Source of the DNA: Gracilimonas sp031581265
GTDB lineage: Bacteria > Bacteroidota > Rhodothermia > Balneolales > Balneolaceae
Length of the DNA: 60,278 bases
Assembly: GCF_031581265.1 (NCBI RefSeq)
Contig: NZ_JAVLBQ010000015.1
Coordinates: forward strand, 1 to 60,278
Direction: 5' to 3'
Shown piece by piece: positions 40,674 to 50,032 of this stretch. Numbering within the stretch: position 1 is the stretch's first letter; every line of letters begins with the position of its first letter. Below the pieces are notes generated by a model. That model was not told the origin of the DNA and did not search any database. It saw nothing but the letters and a program-made list of their open reading frames with translations. Made by a program: the position numbers and the translations under genes.

Positions 40674-41858
40674 TTAAAGATTTTCAAAAATTCCGGCAGC
40701 GCCCATTCCTCCACCAATGCACATAGTGACCAAACCATATTTAGACTTTCTGGCTTTCATCTCGTATAAAATCTGTGTGGTTAATTTAGCTCCTGTACAA
40801 CCCAGTGGATGCCCCATCGCAATGGCTCCTCCGTTAACATTGGTGATTTCTTCATCCAATCCCAACTTACGAATTACAGCCAGTGATTGAGACGCAAAAG
40901 CCTCATTCAATTCAATAAGATCAATATCAGATAGCTTTAACCCTGTTTTACTCAAAACTTTTGGAACAGCTTCAATCGGCCCAATACCCATAATTTCGGG
41001 AGCCACACCTGCAACCTGGAAACCTACATAACGAGCCATAGGTTCAAGGGCCAGTTTCTTAACCATTTCACCGCTCATAACCACAACTCCTGCAGCGGCA
41101 TCATTCATCTGAGAGGAATTCCCAGCTGTTACACTTCCACCATTTTTGAATGCAGGTCGCAATCCTGATAAAGCCTCCATCGAAGTATCTTTACGAGGTC
41201 CTTCATCTTGCTTAAAGGTGAAAGATTCTTCTACAACATCTCCACCGGCTGTTACTTTCTTTTCTTTCACTTCAACGGGTGTGATCTGCTCATCAAACTT
41301 TCCATCTTCCCAAGCCTTTATAGCTCGCTGGTGACTTCGATATGCGAATTCATCCTGATCTTTACGACTCACATCATATTTATCTGCTACATTTTCTGCG
41401 GTAATTCCCATGCTTACATAAACACCCGGTTTTTTCTCAACCAGTTCAGGAGTGGGTTGAAACGACATTCCACCCATTGGCACTAAACTCATAGATTCAA
41501 CTCCCCCGGCAATAATCACATCTGCCCCACCCGCCATTATTCGTTCAGCGGCCATGGCTATTGTTTGTAATCCGGATGAACAAAATCGGTTTACTGTAAC
41601 TCCGGTCACTGAGTCAGGTAATCCCCCAAGAAGCGCAATTTGCCTTGCTACATTCAACCCTTGAGATGCTTCAGGAAATGCACACCCCATAATAACATCT
41701 TCTATTTGATCCGGCTCAAGCCCCTTTGTTCTGGCTAAAAGATCTTTTACTACAGCTCCCCCCATCGAATCGGGTCGCGTAAACCGCAGTGAACCTTTAT
41801 TCGCTTTCCCACAAGGTGTTCGTGCTGCTGCTACAATGTATGCTTCCCTGTCTGACAT
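40674..41858 (-). CDS. fadA: Acetyl-CoA acyltransferase (3-ketoacyl-CoA thiolase)
   Basis: Last step of each beta-oxidation round: cleaves 3-ketoacyl-CoA with CoA. 394 residues. Nucleophile Cys93 in NRFCSSGLQTIA, general-base His350 in MGHPLGCTGAK and Cys380 in MCIGGGMGAAG. The sequence is of the degradative thiolase type (FadA/FadI). It starts 26 bases after the fadN-type gene, with which it probably forms the trifunctional-like pair; a word tract fills that short gap. Confidence 0.95.
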   Translation of the reverse strand: MSDREAYIVAAARTPCGKANKGSLRFTRPDSMGGAVVKDLLARTKGLEPDQIEDVIMGCAFPEASQGLNVARQIALLGGLPDSVTGVTVNRFCSSGLQTIAMAAERIMAGGADVIIAGGVESMSLVPMGGMSFQPTPELVEKKPGVYVSMGITAENVADKYDVSRKDQDEFAYRSHQRAIKAWEDGKFDEQITPVEVKEKKVTAGGDVVEESFTFKQDEGPRKDTSMEALSGLRPAFKNGGSVTAGNSSQMNDAAAGVVVMSGEMVKKLALEPMARYVGFQVAGVAPEIMGIGPIEAVPKVLSKTGLKLSDIDLIELNEAFASQSLAVIRKLGLDEEITNVNGGAIAMGHPLGCTGAKLTTQILYEMKARKSKYGLVTMCIGGGMGAAGIFENL

Positions 41859-41884
41859 AATATTAAATCCTGAATTTTGAATTT

Positions 41885-44230
41885 TTAATTTCTTAATGGC
41901 TTTCCCTTCTTCAACATATGCTCCATTCTGGCCAGTGTTCGGTCATCTTGCAAGCATTCCAAAATGGCTTCTCGCTCTAATTTCAACAGATACGATTCAA
42001 GTACTTCTTGCTCTTCACTTAAATCACCGCCGGACAACACATAGGCTACTCGTTCTGCTACTACTTTGTCGTAATCGGTGATATAGTTTCCTTCGTGCAT
42101 CACATGCAGCATCAATTTCATAGCTGCCAAAGCAGTTTTTCCCAGCACCTTTACCGGTGTTTCTGCGGCAGATCTATATCCGGCCTGTACTAAATTCAAC
42201 GCCTCTTCTTTTGCCGTTTTGATAACCAAATCCCGGTTCATCACTATGGTATCAGAAGGACGTAAGTAACCTAATTCTTTAGCTAAATGCGCACTTTCGG
42301 AAACTTTAGCCATACCAATAGTTTTGAACACTTCCCGTATAAATGGCAGCGGATCGGCTTCTCCCTCAAGCTTGTCCATAGCTCTTCGAAGCAGTTCTTT
42401 GGTTCCGCCTCCGGCAGGTATCAAGCCAACCCCTACTTCTACCAATCCCATATACAATTCGTGATGTGCTACTACTTTATCTGAATACAAACAAAATTCA
42501 ACGCCACCGCCTAATGTTTTCCCGAACGGAGCAGCAACTACCGGGAAAGGGGCGTAACGCAAAGCAACCGCTGTTTTCTGAAAGTTATTTACTGCTTCAA
42601 CTACACTGTCCCAATCTCCACTTTGCTTGGCAGTTAATGCTTCTTTCAAATTGGCTCCAAAGGCAAAATTATCTCCATCATGGCTGATAACCATGGCCTC
42701 AAAATTTTCTTTCACCTTATCTAAAGATTTGTGCAGAGATTCCACCAACTCAGCTCCAAGCGTAGCATTTTTGGTTTTAAACTCAAATAGCGCAACGCCA
42801 TCTCCCATATCATGAAGTGCGGCACTGTCATTTTTCATAACCGCTACTTGTTCTTTTCGGAAATGCGATACTTTGATTTCGCCCTTGGCTTCCGGCGGAA
42901 TTTCTACCATAGATTTAGAATCAGGATCATAGACCTTTCCATCCTGATAAAATTGTTCGAATCCGGCATCAAGCATTTTAGAAATCAAATTGGGAATATC
43001 TTTTCCTTCTTTCTCAATCTTTTCAGCCGTTTCTTTGATACCGAGGGCATCCCAGCGTTCAAACGGCCCCATTTCCCAATTAAAGCCCCACTGCATAGCC
43101 CGGTCAATGGAAAGTGGTGAATCCGTAATTTCCGGAATTCGATTAGCCGCATACATCAGCAGGTCTCGATGTACATTCCATTGAAAATCTCCAATCTTAC
43201 CATCAGAGTTTACCAAAAACTTCAACCGCTCAGCCGTATCTTTAATCTTATTGGCTTCTTCCAGAATAGGATCTTCAAGACTTTGCTGCGATTCATATTC
43301 AAAACTATCCGGATTTAATACCAAATATTCGCCATCTTTTTTGGTGTAAAATCCTTTACCGGCTTTGTTGCCGATCATACCCTCATCTACCATTTTCTCG
43401 AACTCGTCTGGAAGGTTGAAGGTCTCCTGCATTTCATCATCAGGTATGGATGGGTACAGGTTTTTGGCTACATGATTGGTAACATCAAGTCCGGCCATAT
43501 CAGCGGTGCGAAATGTGGCTGCCTTGGAATAACCAGTAAGTTTTCCGGTAAGCAGGTCAATATCTTCTGCTCGAAAATCCCCGTTAAAAAAGTAGGGCAT
43601 AATATTGGCGATGGAAAAGATACCTACACGGTTGGCAATAAAATTTGGAGTGTCTTTACAAATAACCACTCCTTTGCCGAGTGATTTTTCACAAAAACGA
43701 TGCATGAATTCGGTTACTTCATCCGATGTCGTATCAGTAGGAATCACTTCCAACAACTTCATGTACCTGGGTGGATTAAAAAAGTGGGTCCCTAAAAAAT
43801 GTGCCTTAAAATCGTCTCTGCAATCTTCGCTAATCTCACTTATTGGTAATCCGGAAGTATTGGAACTCACAATAGTTTCAGGTTTACGAACTTCCTCAAT
43901 GCGAGACATCATATCTTTCTTGATGTCCATTTTTTCAATGATAACCTCACAAATCCAGTCCGCATCATTCAGCTTATCAAAATCATCCTCAAAATTTCCG
44001 ATTTCCACTCTATTAGCGAACTCAGGTTTTCCGAATGGAGCCGGTTTCATTTTTGAAGCCTTTTGCAAACTTTCCTCAACTGTCTTGTTGGGTCGGTCAG
44101 GATCGTCACTCTTCAGATCCAACAGCACCACATCCAAGCCGGCGTTTACACAGTGAGCCGCAATTTGACTACCCATCACACCGGAGCCTAAAACTGCTAC
44201 TTTCTTGATAAAATATTTTCTTGTACTCAT
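41885..44230 (-). CDS. fadN: 3-hydroxyacyl-CoA dehydrogenase / enoyl-CoA hydratase (FadN type)
   Basis: 781 residues. The dehydrogenase part comes first (VAVLGSGVMGSQIAAHCVNAG NAD loop at the N terminus, here split as VLGSGVMGSQIA; SSNTSGLPISE; HFFNPPRYMKLLEVI; the 3HCDH C-terminal domain to about 460) and the crotonase-type hydratase second (FAFGANLKEAL near 540, FGKTLGGGVEFCLYSDKV near 598, VGVGLIPAGGGTKELL near 628). This order is that of Bacillus FadN, opposite to E. coli FadB. It catalyses hydration and NAD oxidation in fatty-acid breakdown. Confidence 0.94.
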   Translation of the reverse strand: MSTRKYFIKKVAVLGSGVMGSQIAAHCVNAGLDVVLLDLKSDDPDRPNKTVEESLQKASKMKPAPFGKPEFANRVEIGNFEDDFDKLNDADWICEVIIEKMDIKKDMMSRIEEVRKPETIVSSNTSGLPISEISEDCRDDFKAHFLGTHFFNPPRYMKLLEVIPTDTTSDEVTEFMHRFCEKSLGKGVVICKDTPNFIANRVGIFSIANIMPYFFNGDFRAEDIDLLTGKLTGYSKAATFRTADMAGLDVTNHVAKNLYPSIPDDEMQETFNLPDEFEKMVDEGMIGNKAGKGFYTKKDGEYLVLNPDSFEYESQQSLEDPILEEANKIKDTAERLKFLVNSDGKIGDFQWNVHRDLLMYAANRIPEITDSPLSIDRAMQWGFNWEMGPFERWDALGIKETAEKIEKEGKDIPNLISKMLDAGFEQFYQDGKVYDPDSKSMVEIPPEAKGEIKVSHFRKEQVAVMKNDSAALHDMGDGVALFEFKTKNATLGAELVESLHKSLDKVKENFEAMVISHDGDNFAFGANLKEALTAKQSGDWDSVVEAVNNFQKTAVALRYAPFPVVAAPFGKTLGGGVEFCLYSDKVVAHHELYMGLVEVGVGLIPAGGGTKELLRRAMDKLEGEADPLPFIREVFKTIGMAKVSESAHLAKELGYLRPSDTIVMNRDLVIKTAKEEALNLVQAGYRSAAETPVKVLGKTALAAMKLMLHVMHEGNYITDYDKVVAERVAYVLSGGDLSEEQEVLESYLLKLEREAILECLQDDRTLARMEHMLKKGKPLRN

Positions 44231-44345
44231 AATTTTAACTCTTACAGAAATCTCGTCTTAACGACTTAACCCTTTTTTGACTAATTCTATTTTCAATTCC
44301 AAAAATTATTAACAGAAATATTCCAAGTCATTCTATGATTTCGAT

Positions 44346-46133
44346 TTACGATTCCTCATCTGCGTATATGGAATCAATCTGCTCTTTGTATTTCTTATTG
44401 ATGACGTTTCGTTTGATTTTTAGTGTAGGGGTAATCTCTCCATCATCAATCGTAAATTGATCTTCCAGAAGCTTAAAGCGTTTCACTTTTTCCCACTTTG
44501 AAAGCTCTTTATTCACCTTATCAATTTCTTTCTGAATCCTTTTAACTACGAATTCATTTTCAGTGATATTTTCATCGGGAAATTGATGGGCTTTCGTTTC
44601 AAACCGTTTCTTCATGTTCTCCCAATTAGGTACAATCAGGGCTGCACAAAATTTATGCTCGCTCCCCACCACAACTGCTTGTTCAATGAATCCACTGTTT
44701 ACTAATGTATTTTCGATGGGTTGGGGCGCCACATATTTACCTGTGGATAGCTTGAACAGAGATTTCTTCCGATCTGTTACGAAAAGCCATCCATCGTCAT
44801 CCAAATGGCCAATATCACCGGTGTGGAACCAACCCTCATCATAAATGGCTTCTTCTGTTTTTTCAGGCATCTTGTAATATCCTTTCATGATGTAAGGCCC
44901 TTTTGCCAGGATCTCCCCATCTTCAGCTATTTTAATTTCAACATCAGCAATAGGTTTACCTGAGGAACCAATATTTAATTCACCTTTCGGGGGACCGGTA
45001 AGTACAGGCGAGGTTTCTGTCAACCCATAACCCAATCCACAATAAATACCGATTCCATTTATAAACCGGGCAATATTTGGTGATAAAGCCGCACCTCCAA
45101 CATTAAATCCTACCATTCGTCCACCAAATAATTCACGGATTTTGGAATAAACAAGTTTGTCAGCAATCTTCCATTTCCACTTTGAAGGAGGATTATCGGG
45201 GTCATAATCTTCTGCTAAATTCACCGCCCAATAATAAAGCTGCTTTTTGATCCCACTCATTTCCTGCCCTTTCACTTTAATTCCGGTAACAATTTTCTCC
45301 AGTAATCGGGGTACAGTAACCAGATAAATTGGTTTTACGTGACCAAAATCCTCTTTAATCTCGTCTGTATCTTCAATGTAATAAGGAGGAATTCCGACAT
45401 ATGCATAAATGTAGGATGCCGTTCGTTCAAACATATGTGCTAAAGGCAGGTAAGAAAGAACTGTAGGTTTTTCATACTTGTCTACTTCAAATGGAAAAAT
45501 TTCATAAGCAGCCAATGCATTTCCGGCAATATTATGATGAGTCAACATTACCCCTTTAGGAACGCCGGTAGTTCCTGACGTGTAGATAAGAGTAGCTAAA
45601 TCATCCGGCTCCACATCGTTCCTTAGTTTTTCAAAAAGAGAAGGATCTTCTTCTCCCTTTTTGTGTCCCATTTCTAAGATCTCATCAAGAGTGCGTAGTT
45701 TTTCATGGTTTGAACCGAGAATAGAAACAATGGCCTTTACATTCGTAACTTCTTTAATGAGAGGTTTGGTTTCGGCAAACACTTCATCATTTGACACAAA
45801 ATGGACTTTAGCCTCCGAGTTTTCTAATATATATTTGATTTGCTCGCCCGGTTGCGTAGTATAAATTGGAACGACAGCCGCCCCAAGTGAAAGAACGGCC
45901 TGATCAATAACCAACCACTCCGTAGAATTTTCGGCATGAAGAGAAATTTTATCCCCTTTTCGAACACCAAGTTCATGTAATCCCAATGCCAGGTCGCGAA
46001 CCATCTGTTTAAAATCATCAACAGAAGTTTCGATCCATTCTCCATTTCTTTTTACGGCAGAAAATACTCCGGTTTTATTTTTTTCATACCCTTGTTCTAC
46101 GATGGATAAGATAGTTGTTGGCTCGTATTTCAT
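44346..46133 (-). CDS. fadD: Long-chain fatty-acid CoA ligase
   Basis: 595 residues, AMP-forming ligase that activates fatty acids. Core motif LIYTSGTTGVPKGVMLTH (about 196-213), LGYGLTETSPVL, the hinge GWFHTGDIGHLDDDGWLFVTD with DRKK just after, and a C-terminal Lys in PTLKIKRNVI. The long insert and FDEDE-like regions are of the eukaryote-like long-chain ACSL type common in Bacteroidota. First gene of the minus-strand set fadD-fadN-fadA-dienoyl reductase; no acyl-CoA dehydrogenase is in the window. Confidence 0.93.
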   Translation of the reverse strand: MKYEPTTILSIVEQGYEKNKTGVFSAVKRNGEWIETSVDDFKQMVRDLALGLHELGVRKGDKISLHAENSTEWLVIDQAVLSLGAAVVPIYTTQPGEQIKYILENSEAKVHFVSNDEVFAETKPLIKEVTNVKAIVSILGSNHEKLRTLDEILEMGHKKGEEDPSLFEKLRNDVEPDDLATLIYTSGTTGVPKGVMLTHHNIAGNALAAYEIFPFEVDKYEKPTVLSYLPLAHMFERTASYIYAYVGIPPYYIEDTDEIKEDFGHVKPIYLVTVPRLLEKIVTGIKVKGQEMSGIKKQLYYWAVNLAEDYDPDNPPSKWKWKIADKLVYSKIRELFGGRMVGFNVGGAALSPNIARFINGIGIYCGLGYGLTETSPVLTGPPKGELNIGSSGKPIADVEIKIAEDGEILAKGPYIMKGYYKMPEKTEEAIYDEGWFHTGDIGHLDDDGWLFVTDRKKSLFKLSTGKYVAPQPIENTLVNSGFIEQAVVVGSEHKFCAALIVPNWENMKKRFETKAHQFPDENITENEFVVKRIQKEIDKVNKELSKWEKVKRFKLLEDQFTIDDGEITPTLKIKRNVINKKYKEQIDSIYADEES

Positions 46134-46316
46134 AATATTTTCCTATCATCAGCTTGGTTAATCGTAATTGGTATATTAGTTAATGGGATTTGCCATGTTT
46201 AAAGGCCAATTTTTAGCACTAATCACCATTAACAAATAACAAATTTGCCGCTTATTTGAAAGCGATTCCATGCCTTTATTTTAATAACTTAACACCGTTA
46301 ATCAAATTCAAATTTT

Positions 46317-46745
46317 ATGTTTATCGAAGATACCCTGAAAAAGAAAGCCGAGATGTACTTCAATTTCGATCATAAACACATGGGACACGCCTTAGGGATT
46401 GAATTTCAACACGTTTCTGTAGATAAAATAGTAGCTACAATGCCGGTAAATGAAAATTCGGTACAGCCTTTTGGGGTGTTACATGGCGGAGCTTCAGTGG
46501 CTTTAGCCGAAACTTTGTGCTCAGTCGGTGGGTGGTTTTTGCTTGAAGAAGTATCCAAAACAGTAGTTGGTGTGGAGATTAATGCCAATCACATTCGCTC
46601 GGTAAAAATGGGTGGAGAAGTTACAGGAACTGCAAAGCCGGTTCATGCCGGGAAAAGAATACAGGTGTGGGAGTGTGAAATTCGGGATGAGCGTGATAAA
46701 TTGGTGTGTTCATCGAGGTGTACTTTGGCCGTAGTGAAAAGGTAA
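46317..46745 (+). CDS. Hotdog-fold acyl-CoA thioesterase (PaaI/MenI type)
   Basis: 142 residues, one hotdog domain. Active-site pattern: PFGVLHGGASVALAETL with Glu65 in the helix and the HGG turn at 56-58; VVGVEINANHIRSVK forms the following strand. Members hydrolyse aryl- or hydroxynaphthoyl-CoA and also acyl-CoAs. Its place between two adenylate-forming ligase genes, on the opposite strand, suggests housekeeping of acyl-CoA pools. Confidence 0.88.
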   Translation: MFIEDTLKKKAEMYFNFDHKHMGHALGIEFQHVSVDKIVATMPVNENSVQPFGVLHGGASVALAETLCSVGGWFLLEEVSKTVVGVEINANHIRSVKMGGEVTGTAKPVHAGKRIQVWECEIRDERDKLVCSSRCTLAVVKR

Positions 46746-46765
46746 TTTTAAATACTTACAATTAG

Positions 46766-48412
46766 TCATTTCTTAAACTGAACTTTTTTCCACTCCTCAA
46801 ATAAATGCGCCACTTTTAATCGCTGGTATTTTCCTGTAGAAGTAACAGGGAGCTCCTCTCCAACGACCACAACCTTAGGAGCTTTAGAAAAGGGTAAATG
46901 CTTTTGGCAGTAGTCCAGAATAGCCTGTTTATCTTCTTTGGCTTCCTCCTTGAGTTGAACATACGCGCCCACTTCTTCCCCATACCAATCGTTTTCAAAA
47001 CCAACCGCGATGCCAGCTTTTACGCCAGGTGCCTTGTTGATTACTTCATCAATCTCCAGCGGTGCCAAGTTTATTCCTCCACGGATAATCAGCTCTTTCA
47101 ACCGTCCCGTGATGAAAAAATAGGGATTGCCCTCTTCGTCCTTTTTAATAAACCCCTCGTCTCCGCTTCGAAACCAACCGTTTTTAAAAGCCGATTCATT
47201 GGCTTCCCGATTGTTGAAATATTCTTTCATCACGTTCACCCCACGTATTACAATTTCGCCTCGCTCCCCTTCCGGTACTGAATTCCCCTGTTCATCCTGA
47301 ATATCCATTTCATTAGCAGGAACCGGGATTCCAATACTGGGATACCCGAAATCTCTCATCCATTTGTAGTGCTCTTCTCTTGGTTGATCAACAGGGATAA
47401 AACAGGAATAGCACGTGGTTTCTGAAAGGCCGTAGCCATGAATAATCGGGATATCGAATTTCTCCTCAAAATTTTGTACTACCTGTACAGTCAGTGGTCC
47501 CGCCCCGCAGATAATGTGACGAAAATGACTGATACCAGGTGCTTCTTTGTCTGCATAATAATTGGTGAGATATTGAAGCAACGTTGGCACTACACTTACA
47601 ACATGCACGCCCTCATTCTCTACAGCCTCAAAAAAATGGCTCGCACTGAATTTCTGATTCAGCACTGTCGATCCACCGGCATAAAACGGTGTAATCATAG
47701 TTACCACGGTACCATTAACATGGTGTATGGGGAGCACACACATCATTTTTGTTTGACCATCAATGTTATGCCATTGAGATATTGTCCTGGCATCCTCTAA
47801 TAGGTTGCGTTGCGTTAAAACCACTCCTTTTGGGCTTCCGGTTGTTCCGGACGTAAACACAATCAGGGCCTCAGATTCCAGATCAACCTTAGGATCATCT
47901 AACACACCGTCCTTTTCAGAAAAACACGCTACATCATCATCACACCCTACTACTTCAACTTCGGAAAGAGCTATTTCTTTGTTGATAATGGATTGAATCC
48001 TTCCGGTGTACTCATCCCGAACCAATGCCAGTTTTACTTCCGCATTTTCGAGGATATAAGCAATTCGGTTGTCATCTTCCCCAAGATTTACCGGTACTAC
48101 TACCAATCCACAAAACCATGCTGCAAAATATTGAACAACCGTATGCCAGTGGTTGTGGGAAATGGTGGCAATTTTATCTCCCTGCTGTAGTCCCTTGGAC
48201 TGATAGAATCGAGCTGTATTCAGCACATACTTGTAAAATTCTCGATAGCTAACATCAGTCCGATTATGTTCTGCATCCCGATATGTCAAGTAAACCTTGC
48301 CGCTACCGATACCCCTTTTTAGTAATGATTTAAAATCAACTACCAACTCCGGCAAGGGATTATTGAGACTTCGAGCATGTGTAATTTTCTCTTCTAAGTT
48401 TCTGAATTCCAT
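46766..48412 (-). CDS. Class I adenylate-forming enzyme (acyl-CoA ligase family)
   Basis: 548 residues. Core motif LIVFTSGTTGSPKGVVLTQ (about 184-202), HGYGLSETTCYSCF, GWFRSGDEGFIKKDEEG and the C-terminal catalytic Lys in PVTSTGKYQRLK. Shorter and of a different subgroup from the fadD-type gene nearby (long-chain CoA ligase versus medium-chain/carboxylate ligase-like). The acid it activates cannot be told from the sequence. Convergent with the hotdog thioesterase gene at 21 bases. Confidence 0.9.
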   Translation of the reverse strand: MEFRNLEEKITHARSLNNPLPELVVDFKSLLKRGIGSGKVYLTYRDAEHNRTDVSYREFYKYVLNTARFYQSKGLQQGDKIATISHNHWHTVVQYFAAWFCGLVVVPVNLGEDDNRIAYILENAEVKLALVRDEYTGRIQSIINKEIALSEVEVVGCDDDVACFSEKDGVLDDPKVDLESEALIVFTSGTTGSPKGVVLTQRNLLEDARTISQWHNIDGQTKMMCVLPIHHVNGTVVTMITPFYAGGSTVLNQKFSASHFFEAVENEGVHVVSVVPTLLQYLTNYYADKEAPGISHFRHIICGAGPLTVQVVQNFEEKFDIPIIHGYGLSETTCYSCFIPVDQPREEHYKWMRDFGYPSIGIPVPANEMDIQDEQGNSVPEGERGEIVIRGVNVMKEYFNNREANESAFKNGWFRSGDEGFIKKDEEGNPYFFITGRLKELIIRGGINLAPLEIDEVINKAPGVKAGIAVGFENDWYGEEVGAYVQLKEEAKEDKQAILDYCQKHLPFSKAPKVVVVGEELPVTSTGKYQRLKVAHLFEEWKKVQFKK

Positions 48413-48530
48413 CGTACTACAACTCTTTTTTACAGATGGTAGCAGATGAAATCAAAAAAGGCAAATACTCTTAACCGTTGGTTACTGCGAAATTAATAAT
48501 ATTAAAGCTATTCAAATTAATGTTTATACA

Positions 48531-49880
48531 TCATTGTTTAGCCGGCGTTCTTGGAATGGTCATGATTTCACGTTGACGTCCATCGATATACCAAACCCCT
48601 GATGCATCAAAAAAGGCATCTTCTTCCAACATAATGCGAATTTCTTTGCCCCACTCTTCAATATAGGTTGCGTTGTTCAGCTCAATGGAATACGCGGTAT
48701 TTAGGTGAAGGGGATAGTCTCCATCGCCGGGCACACCGTCCTGCTTATCCCACATTCCCAATGTGGTACCTGCAGCGTGACCGTGGTAGCCAACTGGGTG
48801 AGTATAGATGCTCGGCTTGAGACCTTCTTCTTTGGCTTCTTTCAATGACATAGCCAACACCTCATTTCCCGTTCGGCCTTCTTTAAAATTATTGGTGAAT
48901 ATATCCTGCAGTCGATTCCCATTATCAAAAGCTTCTTTCAGGTAGTCGGGAACTTCTGTCTCTCCCGGTCGAAGTACATAAGCATGCTGTTGGGTATCAG
49001 TGTTGAGCCGGAGGTATTTTATGCCAAAATCTACGTGTAGTAAATCTCCGGGCATAATCAAATTTTCACCCGGTCGGCTGTCAAATGTTCTTAAATGATC
49101 AAAGGATTCGGGATCAGCTCTTTGAATGGACACACTTGGATGAAACCAGGTTATTAAATTCAGATCCCTGATTTTTTCCCTGAACCACCAAACTACGTCT
49201 TCTGTAGTTGTCACTCCCGGTTGAATGACATGATCTGAAAATCCTTCTGCTATAATCTCATGCGCAATTCGAACAATCTGAGGATAAATCTGCATTTCTT
49301 TTTCAGTCCGTGTTTCCAGCCAACCCACAGCAAGTTTTTCAGCTGACACCAATCGGTTTGCATATTCACTTCCTAAAGCTTCCTTCATTTCCTCATGATC
49401 CGTCACAACCAGTCCATCTGCGTGCCCCCAAATTTCAGAAATATTGATTCCAATTCGTTCCGGATCTCTTTCTTCTATAATCTCCGCAAGTCTTTTCCAT
49501 TGATCCGGTTCCTCTTCCGGATCCCATGCTCTTTTGAACAACTCACCTACATCGTAACGAGCTACAGCAAGGGTTTCTACACCATTCCCCTCTCCAAGGT
49601 CGTGCATCACTAAAATGGTTCGGCGCCGGGCTGCATGCCATGTTGCCGGCAGAAAAGTCTTGATCACCGGATCTTCATTATACTCTCTCGATACTATGAC
49701 CCACATATCAATATCAGCTCTTCGCATCAACTGCGGAAGTACTGTTTCGACCTTATCTATCAAAAGATCGTCAATAACTTCTGCTCTTTCCTGCATGGAT
49801 AAAACATGGGGGTAATTCTGAGCAAATGGTGAGGTTGTGAATAGAATCACAATAAACAAAAGGGAAACGATTTTCTTCAT
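48531..49880 (-). CDS. Secreted M24-family metallopeptidase
   Basis: 449 residues with a signal peptide (4-20, FAQNY cleavage area). Pita-bread fold of Xaa-Pro aminopeptidases: an N-terminal creatinase-like domain (about 25-180) and a catalytic domain with LLHVDFGIKYLRLNTDTQQ (metal Asp and the second Asp replaced by Asn-Thr-Asp), YTHPVGYHGHAAGTTLG and SIELNNATYIEEWGKEI. The usual HGxGH is changed to HPVGYHGH, so activity or specificity may differ. Periplasmic or lipid-independent; substrate unknown. Confidence 0.85.
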   Translation of the reverse strand: MKKIVSLLFIVILFTTSPFAQNYPHVLSMQERAEVIDDLLIDKVETVLPQLMRRADIDMWVIVSREYNEDPVIKTFLPATWHAARRRTILVMHDLGEGNGVETLAVARYDVGELFKRAWDPEEEPDQWKRLAEIIEERDPERIGINISEIWGHADGLVVTDHEEMKEALGSEYANRLVSAEKLAVGWLETRTEKEMQIYPQIVRIAHEIIAEGFSDHVIQPGVTTTEDVVWWFREKIRDLNLITWFHPSVSIQRADPESFDHLRTFDSRPGENLIMPGDLLHVDFGIKYLRLNTDTQQHAYVLRPGETEVPDYLKEAFDNGNRLQDIFTNNFKEGRTGNEVLAMSLKEAKEEGLKPSIYTHPVGYHGHAAGTTLGMWDKQDGVPGDGDYPLHLNTAYSIELNNATYIEEWGKEIRIMLEEDAFFDASGVWYIDGRQREIMTIPRTPAKQ

Positions 49881-49963
49881 TTGGGGATGATTTGATGGTT
49901 TAAGAGTTTCCCCCGAATATGAAGAGTAATAACCTAATCTGCAAAACTTGATCCCACTATAAA

Positions 49964-50002
49964 CAAAAAAATCCTGACCCGGCTGTTCGCCGAATCAGGA
50001 TT
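49964..50002 (-). terminator. Intrinsic terminator of the LVIVD/DUF305 unit
   Basis: AATCCTGA (49970-49977) pairs with TCAGGATT (49995-50002), continued inward by CGGC/GCCG; on the minus strand seven T follow. It sits 30 bases after the stop of the 671-residue gene. Confidence 0.88.
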
Positions 50003-50032
50003 ATAAAATCTAACTTAGATATTTAACTGCAA

